64,000 nt of DNA from assembly GCF_039655775.1 (NCBI RefSeq), contig NZ_JBBYXJ010000001.1:1883501-1947500 (forward strand), written 5' to 3'. The DNA is from Iodidimonas sp. SYSU 1G8 (GTDB lineage Bacteria > Pseudomonadota > Alphaproteobacteria > SMXS01). Numbering within the stretch: the stretch's first letter is position 1; every line of letters begins with the position of its first letter. The notes under the pieces are model-generated. The model saw nothing but the letters and a program-made list of their open reading frames with translations. It did no database searches and had not been told where the DNA came from. Below are positions 46,602 through 55,961 of this stretch, in pieces. Made by a program: the position numbers and the translations under genes.

Positions 46602-48503
46602 TCAACCCTTTCGCGGAACCTTGACGTCAGGGCTGGAGTCGTCCGGCTCTTCCGCGAAGGGATCGTTTTCATGGACGGGTTCGTTCTCGTTGAAGGGATC
46701 GTTTTCCAGGAACGGGTTATTCCGGTCGATCACCGGCGCCGCGCCCGCCGGTGAAATCAGCGTCGCGTCGATATTGGGGCGGACCGCGGGTCCGTTGGAG
46801 ACCATGGTCAGGTCGCCGTCGGGCGCGGGCATGTCCTCGTCGCGCCACATGGCCGGGATCGGCCGCAGGTCGGGCCCCTTGGCCGGCGTCTCGGCGGCGA
46901 CCGCGGCCGCGACGATGTTGTGCAGCGCCTCGGACATCTTGTTGAAGGCGGCGAAGAGTTCGCCGATTTCGTCGCGCCGCGTCTCGGAGATGCGCTGGTC
47001 GAGATCGCCCGCCGCCACGGCCAGCATGCCTTGGCGAAGACGTTTCATCGGCCGCGCCAGAAGGCCGCCGAACACGTACAGCATGATCACGACGGCCAGC
47101 ACGGTCACGACGCCCAGCGCCGCCATCAGGCCCTTGGCGATGTTCATCACCTGGTCCATGCCGTCCTTGGACAGGCCCAGATAGATCCGGCCGACTTCCT
47201 TGTTCTGGAACATGATCGGCGTGTCGAAGTTGAGCACGCTCGAGCCGTCCGGCAGGTCGATCGACGATGATTCCACGTCCGGCGCCAGCTTCAACACCTC
47301 GATATTGGCCGGACGGACATAGGGCTTGCCCGCCAGCGAAGTGTCGGTCGCCGCGCGGATGGTGCCCGTGTGGTCGGCGACGATCAGGTACTTGAAGGTA
47401 TCGCGTTCGCTGGCGTCCTGAACGAAGGTCTCCAGCCGTATCCAGTCCTCGCTGAGCACCGGAATGGCCGATTCCGTGGAGATGAACTTGGCGAGGGACG
47501 AGCCGGCGTCCAGTTCCTGCGCCTGGATTGCGTCGCTGAGAAAGTGAAACACCGTGAACATCGCCGCCAGCATGACGCCGCCGATGATGGCGCCCATGCC
47601 CGCGGCCCATTTCACCTTCAGCGGGACATACTTGTTGGCCGCCGCCTCCTGTTCCTGCTCGAGCAGGACGCCGAGTTCGCGCGACAGCGCCTCGGCCAGT
47701 TCCGCGCCGGTCTGATAGCGCTTCTCGGGCTTCTTGCTCAGCAGCTTGGTCACGATGCGCTGCAGGCCGACCGGCAGATCCGGCGCCGTCTTGCGGATCG
47801 GTTCGGGATCCTGCTGGGTGATCTGAAGCAGCAGCGACGTCATCGTGCTGGCGTTGAACGCCTTCGCGCCGGTGAACAGCTCATAGAGGATGACCCCGAC
47901 CGAGAACAGATCGGAGCGGCCGTCCACATTGTCGCCCATGGCCTGCTCGGGTGACATGTAACGGGGCGTTCCCATCACCGTGCCCGCATGGGTCTTGCCC
48001 ATCTCGTCGGCGCCGTCGCGGCGCGCGATGCCGAAATCGGCCACCTTGATGGTCTCGCTGTTGCGCATGAACAGGATGTTGGCCGGCTTGATGTCCCGGT
48101 GGACGATGCCCAGGCGGTGAGCGTAATCGAGCGCCTGCGCCAGCTGGATACCGATGGACACCACACGCTTGAGCGGGATTTTCTCGTTCTTGTCGAGCAG
48201 ATCGCTCAGGGTCTGCTCTTCGAGGAACTCCATGGTGATGTACGGTTTACGCCCGGCGCGGCCGACATCGAAGATGGTGACGATATTCGGGTGGGAAATG
48301 GCACCCGCCGCCCGCGCCTCGCGCAGGAAGCGGTTCATGTAGTCTTCGTCGATGCAGAGTTCGTCCTTCAGGACCTTGATCGCGACCGTACGATCAATCT
48401 CGGGGTCATATGCCTTGTAGACATCGGCCATCGCCCCTTCACCGATGAGTCCATCGACCAGATAGCGCCCTATCGATGTGCCTTCCATACCCTTAGCGGC
48501 CAT
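46602..48503 (-). CDS. Transmembrane Ser/Thr protein kinase with periplasmic sensor and HAMP (PpkA-like)
   Basis: 633-residue eukaryote-like kinase. Glycine loop GEGAMADVY (21-29), K43, HRD with D137, DFG at 156-158 and SPE are all intact. A helix (AAGMGAIIGGVMLAAMFTVF, near 330) leads to a periplasmic sensor region of about 150 residues, a second helix (VVTVLAVVIMLYVFGGLLA), then HAMP (MKRLRQGMLAVAAGDLDQRI) and an Asp/Glu/Pro-rich tail. Having HAMP on the C-terminal side of the second helix puts it in the cytoplasm, like the kinase. ATG 48503 follows GGGAGG. It heads the operon with the deacetylase. In T6SS it would phosphorylate the FHA protein at 39669. Confidence 0.9.
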   Translation of the reverse strand: MAAKGMEGTSIGRYLVDGLIGEGAMADVYKAYDPEIDRTVAIKVLKDELCIDEDYMNRFLREARAAGAISHPNIVTIFDVGRAGRKPYITMEFLEEQTLSDLLDKNEKIPLKRVVSIGIQLAQALDYAHRLGIVHRDIKPANILFMRNSETIKVADFGIARRDGADEMGKTHAGTVMGTPRYMSPEQAMGDNVDGRSDLFSVGVILYELFTGAKAFNASTMTSLLLQITQQDPEPIRKTAPDLPVGLQRIVTKLLSKKPEKRYQTGAELAEALSRELGVLLEQEQEAAANKYVPLKVKWAAGMGAIIGGVMLAAMFTVFHFLSDAIQAQELDAGSSLAKFISTESAIPVLSEDWIRLETFVQDASERDTFKYLIVADHTGTIRAATDTSLAGKPYVRPANIEVLKLAPDVESSSIDLPDGSSVLNFDTPIMFQNKEVGRIYLGLSKDGMDQVMNIAKGLMAALGVVTVLAVVIMLYVFGGLLARPMKRLRQGMLAVAAGDLDQRISETRRDEIGELFAAFNKMSEALHNIVAAAVAAETPAKGPDLRPIPAMWRDEDMPAPDGDLTMVSNGPAVRPNIDATLISPAGAAPVIDRNNPFLENDPFNENEPVHENDPFAEEPDDSSPDVKVPRKG

Positions 48504-48656
48504 GTCAGCCTCCCGCCCCTTTCCCCGACTCGCATCCCCGCCCACGATTATCGGATCGGGCAACTCTAGTGCAGACCCATGAGATCAGCAAAGATTCTGC
48601 GTTGCAGCAAGCATTCATGCGCCGCGGTCCGCTGCTGCCCGCGGCACCGCATCCGA

Positions 48657-49157
48657 TCATTCGGCGTCCTTGGGCGGCGGCACGCTCCGGCCCGCGAAAA
48701 CGGGGGCGAGAATGCCGTGCTCGGAGCCGGGAATCACGGCCGCGCCCACCGTCCGGGCATAGAAGTCGGCGGGACCGACACCGCCGATGATGGCATAGGC
48801 ATATCCTTGGGCGCGCTGCGCATGCAGCACGGACAGCAGCAGCGCCCTGCCTATTCCACCGTCTCGCGACGAATCGCCCACGCCCATCGGCCCGAAGAAG
48901 TTGCGACAGGTGGTATCATAACACGCGAATCCCAGAACTTCCCGGTCCTTCACGGCGATATGGCACGCGACGGGAAGCCGCGAAAACGCCGCCTCGGCTT
49001 CGCCCAGCCAGCCCGGAAAAACCGCGGCCACCCAGGCCAGCACACCGGCCTTCTCGAGCGCCAGGGCCGGGCGGATGTCGATGTCACGCGCCGTCATCCC
49101 CCGGAGCACGGGCTCCAGCTCGGGCAGGTCATAGAGGCGGGCGATCATGTCGGGCAT
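48657..49157 (-). CDS. GNAT-type N-acetyltransferase
   Basis: 166-residue acetyltransferase fold. The acetyl-CoA loop is in SRDGGIGRALLLSVLHAQRA, followed by strand YAIIGGVGPADFYARTVGA, a pattern typical of GNAT enzymes that act on small molecules or antibiotics. Two ATGs (49157 and 49148) are possible. It stands alone between the kinase operon and the SDR gene. Substrate unknown. Confidence 0.82.
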   Translation of the reverse strand: MPDMIARLYDLPELEPVLRGMTARDIDIRPALALEKAGVLAWVAAVFPGWLGEAEAAFSRLPVACHIAVKDREVLGFACYDTTCRNFFGPMGVGDSSRDGGIGRALLLSVLHAQRAQGYAYAIIGGVGPADFYARTVGAAVIPGSEHGILAPVFAGRSVPPPKDAE

Positions 49158-49276
49158 GGCGGTAAGAGCCTACTCCATCATCGGCGCGCCGTACTGTCTA
49201 CAAGGGAGGCCGTCATCTTGTGTTGGAGTCGCTTCCCGGGCGCGCCATAGTGCCTCAACGTCAGGGAGGAAATTTC

Positions 49277-50062
49277 ATGGAACTGGGACTGAAAGACAAG
49301 GTGGTGTTCATCGCCGGCGCCTCGCGCGGCATCGGCAGGGCCATGGCGGAAGCCTTCGCGCGCGAGGGCGCCCGGGTCGCCATCACCGGCAGGACCGAGG
49401 ACTCGCTGGAGGAAGCGCGGGCGGCGCTCTCCGCGAACATCGGCAAGGACAGCGTGGCCGCCATCACCGGCGACATGACGCAGTCATCGGACATCGCCAG
49501 GGCGCTGGACCGCACCGAGGCCAAGCTGGGCCCCATCCACTGCGCGATCGCCAATGTGGGAATCGGCCGCGCGCCACTGGGCATCGAGGTCGGCGATGAC
49601 GACTGGAACGCCGACATCGCGCAGAATCTGACGGGCTCGATGTTTCTCGCCCGCGACGCCATCAAGCGCATGCTCAAGCGCCCCGCCGACGCGCGGGACG
49701 GGGCGAATGTCATCATGATCTCGTCCATCGCCGGCGTCGACGCCATGGGCACGGCCATCCCCTACGCGGCCACCAAGGCCGCGATCAATCACGCCGCCAC
49801 CGCCATGGCCAAACTGGTCGGCAAGGATGGCATCCGCGTCAACGCCATCGCCCCGGGCAACATCCTGTTCCCCGGCGGCAGCTGGGAGAAGATCACCGCC
49901 TCGCGTCCCGACGCGTGGCAGCGCTGGATCGACCGGGAAGTGGCCCTGAAGCGTTTCGGCAAGGTCGAGGAAATCGCCGACGCGGCCCTGTGGCTGGCAT
50001 CGGATCGCGCAAGTTTCGTCACCGGCGCCACCATCGTCGTGGATGGCGGCCAGGTACGCTGA
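49277..50062 (+). CDS. Short-chain dehydrogenase/reductase
   Basis: 261-residue NAD(P)-dependent oxidoreductase. The cofactor loop is GASRGIG (14-20), the NVG segment lies near 93-95, and the catalytic set is S149 or S150, Y163 and K167 in YAATK. The C-terminal FVTGATIVVDGGQ is typical. GGGAGGAAATTTC precedes ATG 49277. A thiolase gene follows 27 bases later, so the pair may oxidise a hydroxyacyl-CoA and cleave it, or catalyse the reverse. Confidence 0.92.
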   Translation: MELGLKDKVVFIAGASRGIGRAMAEAFAREGARVAITGRTEDSLEEARAALSANIGKDSVAAITGDMTQSSDIARALDRTEAKLGPIHCAIANVGIGRAPLGIEVGDDDWNADIAQNLTGSMFLARDAIKRMLKRPADARDGANVIMISSIAGVDAMGTAIPYAATKAAINHAATAMAKLVGKDGIRVNAIAPGNILFPGGSWEKITASRPDAWQRWIDREVALKRFGKVEEIADAALWLASDRASFVTGATIVVDGGQVR

Positions 50063-50089
50063 ACCCCACCAATCGAAGGGAGAGAACAC

Positions 50090-51259
50090 ATGGAAGCCTA
50101 TATCGTGGCAGCGGCCCGCACCGCGGGCGGACGGCGCGACGGACGGCTGCGCGGCTGGCATCCGGCGGCGCTGGCCGGCCAGGTGCTCGACGAGCTGATG
50201 GCGCGCACCGGCGCCGACCCGGCGCTGATCGACGACGTGATCATGGGCTGCGTCAGCCAGGCGGGCGAACAGAGCGTGAATGTCGCGCGCAACGCCGTGC
50301 TGTCGTCGAAACTGCCCGAGAGCGTGCCGGCGACCAGCATCGACCGGCAATGCGGTTCGTCGCAGCAGGCGCTGCACTTCGCCGCGCAGGCGGTGATGTC
50401 GGGCACCATGGACTGTGTCATCGCCAGCGGCGTCGAAAGCATGACGCGCGTGCCCATGGGCCTCGCCGCCTCGCTGGCGGCCAAGAACGGCTTCGGCTCG
50501 CCCTACAGCCCAGCCATGGCCGAACGCTATCCCAACATCCAGTTCAGTCAGTTCACCGGCGCCGAGATGATGGCCCGGAAATACGACCTGAGCCGCGAGC
50601 AGCTGGATGCCTTCGCCTATGACAGCCACCGCAAGGCCATCGCCGCCACCAAGGGCGGCCTGTTCGAGCAGGAAATCCTGCCCGTCGAGGTGGAAATGCC
50701 CGACGGGGTCAGGCAGATGCACGTCACCGACGAAGGCATCCGTTTCGAGGCGACGCTGGAGAGCATCTCGCAAGTGAAGCTGCTGGCGGAAGGCGGTCGG
50801 CTCACGGCGGCCAGCTCCAGCCAGATCTGCGACGGCGCGTCCGGCGTCATGGTGGTCAACGAACGGGGTCTCAAGGCGCTGGGCGTCGAGCCCATGGCGC
50901 GGGTCCATCATCTGACCGTCACCGGCAGCGATCCCGTGATCATGCTGGAGACGCCGATTCCGGCGACCAAGCTGGCGCTGAAGCGCGCGGGCATGTCCGT
51001 CGAGGACATCGACCTGTTCGAGGTGAACGAGGCCTTCGCCTCGGTGCCCTTGGCATGGCTCAAGGAAACCGGCGCCGATCCGGACCGGCTGAACGTCAAT
51101 GGCGGCGCCATCGCGCTCGGCCATCCGCTCGGCGCCTCGGGCACCAAGCTCATGACCACCCTGCTCTATGCGCTGAAGAACCGTGGCAAGCGCTGGGGTC
51201 TGCAGACCATGTGCGAGGGCGGCGGGCTGGCCAACGTCACGATCATCGAGCGGCTCTGA
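50090..51259 (+). CDS. Thiolase (acetyl-CoA acetyltransferase family)
   Basis: 389-residue thiolase. The nucleophile is C88 in DRQCGSSQQ; the C-terminal NGGAIALGHPLGASG and MCEGGGLAN carry the other active-site His and Cys. It can cleave 3-ketoacyl-CoA or condense two acyl-CoAs. AAGGGAGAGAACAC precedes the ATG. Second gene of the SDR-thiolase unit, closed by a hairpin terminator. Chain-length preference unknown; a final step of catabolism or a role in storage polymer synthesis is possible. Confidence 0.93.
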   Translation: MEAYIVAAARTAGGRRDGRLRGWHPAALAGQVLDELMARTGADPALIDDVIMGCVSQAGEQSVNVARNAVLSSKLPESVPATSIDRQCGSSQQALHFAAQAVMSGTMDCVIASGVESMTRVPMGLAASLAAKNGFGSPYSPAMAERYPNIQFSQFTGAEMMARKYDLSREQLDAFAYDSHRKAIAATKGGLFEQEILPVEVEMPDGVRQMHVTDEGIRFEATLESISQVKLLAEGGRLTAASSSQICDGASGVMVVNERGLKALGVEPMARVHHLTVTGSDPVIMLETPIPATKLALKRAGMSVEDIDLFEVNEAFASVPLAWLKETGADPDRLNVNGGAIALGHPLGASGTKLMTTLLYALKNRGKRWGLQTMCEGGGLANVTIIERL

Positions 51260-51274
51260 CCGGCCAGGAACGGA

Positions 51275-51302
51275 AAGGGCCGCGCCTTTTGGCGCGGCCC
51301 TT
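51275..51302. terminator. Hairpin terminator between thiolase and SapC-like genes
   Basis: Perfect 12-bp stem AAGGGCCGCGCC/GGCGCGGCCCTT with a TTTT loop between convergent genes. T tracts on both sides are short. Confidence 0.75.
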
Positions 51303-51335
51303 CTCAATTCGGCCCGTGATGCGGGCGAAAGCCGA

Positions 51336-52091
51336 TTACTTCTTGCCGGATTCGCGGCTGATCAGGTTCTGCCAGCTGTGCATCGAGATCAGGTGGCAAT
51401 AGATCACCGGCAGCGCGCCGCCCTGGCGCAGTTCGTTGAACGCCGCATCGGACAGGGCGTTGAACTTCTTCTCGTCGACCAGCTTGAAGCCGGTCAGCGA
51501 GACCTTCTCGCCGCTGTCGAGAGTGAAGGTGCCGCGATTGCTGGTGAACAGGTCATGCTTGACCAGCAGCTTGGCGATGTCGTCGGTCTTGCGGTGTTCC
51601 TGCTCGTAGGCGGTGCAGAACTTCAGCGCGTTGTTGGTGACTTCGGTGCGCTTGCCGTCATTGAAGAACGGGTTGTCGCGGTTCTCGCTGATACGGTCAG
51701 ACGTACGGTCAATGCACAGGGTCAGCGTCTTGCCATTGGCGTTCTTCATGAACACGAACGGATAGCGGCGCGCATAGGCCGGCGCGTAGACGCCCTTCGC
51801 CCAGGTGCCGTCCTTCTCGACGAACAGGTTCGAGCCCTGGCGCAGCCCCACAACCGCGACCGGGAAAGGATTCTCGGTATCCGTGAACACGATCGGGTAA
51901 TGCCGGACCGCATGCGGCATTTCCGCGGCATTGATCGGCAGGGAATTGGCCTTGCGGGCGAATTCGAACGTCGCTTCCGGACGGAGGCTGAGGTTCTTGT
52001 GCTTGTCGGCGCGAAGGACCTCGGGCTTCTTGTAGAAAAGCGGCAAGGTCGGCGTGGTCCCCTTGGTCTGCGCAGCAGTCGCGGTCGGCAT
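51336..52091 (-). CDS. SapC family protein
   Basis: 251-residue cytoplasmic-looking protein without signal peptide. It matches the SapC family by length and by LRPEATFEFARKANSLPINA, the HYPIVFT motif and the C-terminal LISMHSWQNLI. Homologues are encoded near S-layer or TonB receptor genes in alpha- and gammaproteobacteria; function is unknown. GAGAAGGCCAAT precedes the ATG. No S-layer gene is present here. Confidence 0.83.
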   Translation of the reverse strand: MPTATAAQTKGTTPTLPLFYKKPEVLRADKHKNLSLRPEATFEFARKANSLPINAAEMPHAVRHYPIVFTDTENPFPVAVVGLRQGSNLFVEKDGTWAKGVYAPAYARRYPFVFMKNANGKTLTLCIDRTSDRISENRDNPFFNDGKRTEVTNNALKFCTAYEQEHRKTDDIAKLLVKHDLFTSNRGTFTLDSGEKVSLTGFKLVDEKKFNALSDAAFNELRQGGALPVIYCHLISMHSWQNLISRESGKK

Positions 52092-52283
52092 ATTGGCCTT
52101 CTCTCATAGGTAAAGTGGCATTGACTGAGTCGGGCAGTCTATGGCTCGCGGCTGAAAAGTAAATCGGAGAATCCCCCGCGCCGCGCCCGTGATACGGGAT
52201 GAAGAGCACAAACCGCACTCTGTCGTGTCATCCCGACTGCACTATGAACTTCGAGGGACAGGTCGGCCGCTCCCCCTCGTCAT

Positions 52284-53840
52284 TCAGTCGCGCGTCATCG
52301 AGCGGGGCATGCGGACGAAGAACATCAGGACGATGGCGAGCAGCGCCGAGATCATCAGCCAGTGAAAGGCGTTCAGGAAGCTGATCATCATGGCCTGACG
52401 GGTGACTTCCGCGTTCATGAGCTGCAGGCTGGCAGGGTCGGCCAGCGAGGGCATGCCGGCGAGGCGCCAGATCTCGTGGAACGGCGACACGAACTGGGTC
52501 AGTTCGGCATGGTTGATCTGGGTGTGCTGCGCCAGCAGCGCCACGGCGATCGACAGGCCCGCCGACGTGCCCATGGCCCGCATCAGGTTGAACATGGTCG
52601 CCGCCTCCACGTGCAGGTGCCGCGGCAGGCTGGCGAAGGCAATGGTGTTGAGCTGGACGAAGACCAGGCCAAGGCCCAGCCCCTGGATGAACGCCGAGCG
52701 GACGATGTCCCATTGCGAGATGTCCGTGGACAGGCGCGACAGATCCCACAGACCGATCGCCGTGAGGCTCAGACCGGTGATCACCAGATAGCGCACGTCG
52801 ATCTTGTTCATCATCCGGGCGGAAAGCACCATGCCCAGCATGGTGCCCACCCCGCGCGGCGCCAGCAGATACCCCACCACCAGCACCGGATAGCCCATCA
52901 CGTTCTGCAGCATGGGCGGCTGCAAGGCGACCGTGATCATCATGTTGCCGCTGACCATCACGAACAGGAGCGAGCCGGTGACGAAATTGCGGTCGAGGAA
53001 CAACGCCCGGCTGACGAACGGCTTGCGGGCGGTGACCGTCTGGACGACGAACATGTAGAAAGCCAGCGCGGCAATGCCGGCATAGAGCATGATCTCGGTG
53101 GAATCGAACCAATGCTTGGTTTCCCCCCGGTCCAGCATCAGCTGGAACGCGGCGATGGCGATGATCAGCGTGGCGAAGCCGAACCGGTCGAAATAGGTAT
53201 CGCCACTGGAGCGATATTCGTCGAGGAAGGCCCAGACGCCCGCCATGGCAACGAGGCCGAGCGGCAGGTTGATGAAGAACACCCAGCGCCAGTTGGAGAT
53301 CTCGGTGATGTAGCCGCCCAGCGTGGGTCCGAGAATCGGACCGAGCATCATGCCCACACCGATGATCGCCATGGCCTTGGCGAAATATTCCCGGGGATAG
53401 AGACGCATCATCACCGCCTGCGCCAGCGGCAGCAACGCGGCGCTCGACAGCCCCTGAAAGGTGCGATAGGCGACCATCTCCTCGAGCGTGCTGGCGATGC
53501 CGCACAGCACCGAGGTGATGGTGAAGCCCAGCAGCGACAGCATCAGCACGCGTTTCTGCCCGAAACGGCTGGCCAGCCACCCCATCAAGGGGGTGCCGAC
53601 GGCCGATGCCACGATATAGCTGGTGAGCACCCAGGCGATCTGGTCGATGGTCGCCGCCAGCGAGCCCTGCATATGGGGCAGCGCCACATTGGCGATGGTC
53701 ATGTCGATGGACTGCATGGTGGCGCCCACCATGATCGCCGCCACCGCCATCTTGTCCCGCAGGCTGAGGCGAAACGGCTCTCCCGGCGCGGCCGCGGCCG
53801 CGGCCGGCGCGGCGGCCGGTGCGCCGATTGCCTCGCTCAC
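52284..53840 (-). CDS. EmrB-type MFS drug-efflux permease (DHA2)
   Basis: 518-residue inner-membrane protein with about 14 hydrophobic helices after an Ala-rich leader. Motif A is WLASRFGQKRVLM and motif C appears in MLGPILGPTLGGYI, typical of the DHA2 proton-drug antiporters. GTG overlaps the membrane-fusion gene stop as GTGA, so translation is coupled. With the HlyD-type partner and an outer-membrane TolC protein, it would pump hydrophobic compounds directly out of the cell. Substrate range unknown. Confidence 0.92.
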   Translation of the reverse strand: MSEAIGAPAAAPAAAAAAPGEPFRLSLRDKMAVAAIMVGATMQSIDMTIANVALPHMQGSLAATIDQIAWVLTSYIVASAVGTPLMGWLASRFGQKRVLMLSLLGFTITSVLCGIASTLEEMVAYRTFQGLSSAALLPLAQAVMMRLYPREYFAKAMAIIGVGMMLGPILGPTLGGYITEISNWRWVFFINLPLGLVAMAGVWAFLDEYRSSGDTYFDRFGFATLIIAIAAFQLMLDRGETKHWFDSTEIMLYAGIAALAFYMFVVQTVTARKPFVSRALFLDRNFVTGSLLFVMVSGNMMITVALQPPMLQNVMGYPVLVVGYLLAPRGVGTMLGMVLSARMMNKIDVRYLVITGLSLTAIGLWDLSRLSTDISQWDIVRSAFIQGLGLGLVFVQLNTIAFASLPRHLHVEAATMFNLMRAMGTSAGLSIAVALLAQHTQINHAELTQFVSPFHEIWRLAGMPSLADPASLQLMNAEVTRQAMMISFLNAFHWLMISALLAIVLMFFVRMPRSMTRD

Positions 53841-54880
53841 CGGTTTGCGACCGTGCTGAAGGGCAAGCCGCGCTCGCGCTCGGTATCGATGGACACGTGC
53901 ACGCTCATGCCCGCCCGCAGCGGCACCGCGCGTTCACCGTCGGCCAGTTCCAGCCTGACGGGCACACGCTGGGTGATCTTGACCCAATTGCCCGTGGCGT
54001 TCTGGGGCGGCAGGACGGAATATTCCGAGCCGGCGGCCGGCGAGATGCCGGAGACCACCGCCGCGAGTTTCACGTCGGGATAGGTATCGACAACCAGGGT
54101 CGCCTTCTGCCCGGCGCGAATCTGGGAGAGATCGGTTTCCTTGAGGTTGGCCTCGACCCAGATCGAGTCGGTCGCCATCAGCGCGAAGATCGGCTGCCCG
54201 GCCGTCACGTACTCGCCCGGCTGCAACCCGGTCTTGGCGACGATGCCGTTGACCCGGGTCCGCACGGTCGTATTGCGCAGATTGCGCCGCGCTTCCTCCA
54301 GCTTGGCGCGGGCGCGCACGACGGTCGGATGCTGCTCTGCCTCGAGCGCGCCGCCCAGTTCGGCCACCGTGGTCTCGATATCCTTGCGGGCGGTCGCGAG
54401 GCGATTGGTGGCCGCGACCATCCGGTGCTGCACTTCCTCGTATTTCGCCTTGGAGATGGTGTTGCTGCGGGACAGCCGCTCGTACCGATCGAATTCCCGG
54501 GTCTGGTATTCGAGGTCGGACGAGGCCGCCGCCAGTTCCGAGCGCTTCATCGCCAGCGTCGCCTTCTTGGACGACACGCCCAGACGCGTTTCCGCCAGTT
54601 CGGCCTCGGCCTCTGCCACGGCGATGGCGAATGGTTCGGGATCGATCTGGAACAGGACGTCGCCGGCCTTCACCGCCTGGTTCTCGCGCACCATGATGGT
54701 TGCGATCTCGCCGCTGACATTGGCCGCGACCGACACCATCCCCGCCCGCACATAGGCATTGTCCGTCGTCACGTAACGGCCTCCCGTGGCGTACATGTAC
54801 ACCGCCACGGCCAGCGCGACGACGGGCCCGGCCACCAGCAGCGCTGTCCGCACGGTACGCCGGCGCCTCTCCTGCTGCGC
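53837..54880 (-). CDS. EmrA/HlyD-type membrane fusion protein
   Basis: 347-residue periplasmic adaptor. One N-terminal helix (ALLVAGPVVALAVAVYMYAT), a lipoyl half (VRENQAVKAGDVLFQIDP), a long alpha-helical hairpin (about 80-200) and a second lipoyl part (VNGIVAKTGLQPGEYV). GTG 54880 is chosen because GGGGAG lies eight bases upstream; an ATG ten codons earlier lacks a site. Operon partner of the MFS permease that follows. Confidence 0.9.
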   Translation of the reverse strand, partial: AQQERRRRTVRTALLVAGPVVALAVAVYMYATGGRYVTTDNAYVRAGMVSVAANVSGEIATIMVRENQAVKAGDVLFQIDPEPFAIAVAEAEAELAETRLGVSSKKATLAMKRSELAAASSDLEYQTREFDRYERLSRSNTISKAKYEEVQHRMVAATNRLATARKDIETTVAELGGALEAEQHPTVVRARAKLEEARRNLRNTTVRTRVNGIVAKTGLQPGEYVTAGQPIFALMATDSIWVEANLKETDLSQIRAGQKATLVVDTYPDVKLAAVVSGISPAAGSEYSVLPPQNATGNWVKITQRVPVRLELADGERAVPLRAGMSVHVSIDTERERGLPFSTVANR

Positions 54881-55013
54881 CACTATCGTGTCTCCCCGGT
54901 TTTCCGTCATTCGTGCTTATTATTCTTCGAGGTCGTCACGTTACCGCAATTTTTCCGTCGCCAAAGCTGCTTTTTTGGTAGAGCCCCCATTTCCCGCCCG
55001 GATAGGGCAGGAC

Positions 55014-55044
55014 GCAAAAAAAGAGCGGCTCAAGCCGCCCTTTT
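55014..55044 (-). terminator. Intrinsic terminator of the superoxide dismutase gene
   Basis: GCGGCT/AGCCGC stem with flanking complementarity and, on the minus strand, a run of seven T, 21 bases past the stop. Confidence 0.8.
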
Positions 55045-55064
55045 CCCATCCACGATGGGCCTGA

Positions 55065-55673
55065 TCAGCCCTTGCGCGCTTTCGCGAGATTGGTCTCGGC
55101 GAACGACCAGTCGAGAAGCTTGTCCACGACGGTCTCCAGATAATCCGGCCGCAGGTTTTGATAGTCGAGATAATAGGCGTGCTCCCAGACATCGATGCCG
55201 AGGAGCGCGGTCTGATCTTTCTCGACCAACGGCGTTTCGGCGTTGGAGCTCGTCGTCACCTTGAGGTCGCCGCCGGCGAGAACGAGCCAGACATATCCGC
55301 TGCCGAACTGCCCCTTGCCCTTCTCGATGAAACTCTTGCGGAAGTCGCCATAGGAGCCAAAGGTGGCGCCGATCAGCCCTCCCAGTTCGCCGCCCGGTTC
55401 ACCACCGGCGCCCGGCCGCATGGAATGCCAGTAGAAGGTGTGATTCCACACCTGGGCCGACTGATTGAACAGCCCTTTCTTTTCGGCGTCGCCATGAGCT
55501 TCGCGGATGATCGTCTCGAGGTCCGCGGACTCCAGGGGAGTCCCCTTGATCAGATCATTGGTCTTCTCGACATAGGCGTTGTGGTGCTTCAGATGGTGAA
55601 TGCGCAATGTCCGCTCGGAAATGTGCGGCTCGAGGGCATCGTATCCATAGGGAAGGTCGGGCAGTTTAATCAC
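55065..55673 (-). CDS. sodB: Superoxide dismutase, Fe type
   Basis: 202-residue enzyme converting superoxide to oxygen and hydrogen peroxide. Metal ligands are H26, His in NHTFYW (about 75), and Asp and His in DVWEHAYYLDYQN. The AQVWNHTF motif, with Gln before VWNH, marks the iron form. GTG is the start with GGAGTGAACT upstream. Cytoplasmic, single-gene unit with its own terminator; P450 and oxygenase activity in the cell makes such protection useful. Confidence 0.94.
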   Translation of the reverse strand: MIKLPDLPYGYDALEPHISERTLRIHHLKHHNAYVEKTNDLIKGTPLESADLETIIREAHGDAEKKGLFNQSAQVWNHTFYWHSMRPGAGGEPGGELGGLIGATFGSYGDFRKSFIEKGKGQFGSGYVWLVLAGGDLKVTTSSNAETPLVEKDQTALLGIDVWEHAYYLDYQNLRPDYLETVVDKLLDWSFAETNLAKARKG

Positions 55674-55961
55674 AGTTCACTCCTTTGCGAGGCGCGGTGG
55701 CGCCTCTTGCATAGTCTCGCGCAATGGTGAAAATTCCTCGACAACACTAAGCCGGAAACCAACACCGGAAATTTGCGTTCGACTTACCAACGCGGAGAGA
55801 CAAACGGGGTTCCTTCTGCGCGCGGCACGGCATCGAAAGCTTTTGTTTTCGGTTCATTCCGCATTCAGCACGACAGACGCAATCTACTGCCATGGAACAC
55901 TCCGGTTGCGACCCACGTCCACCAGAATGTCCGCTAACAATCCGCATTAGGGAGTTGACCG

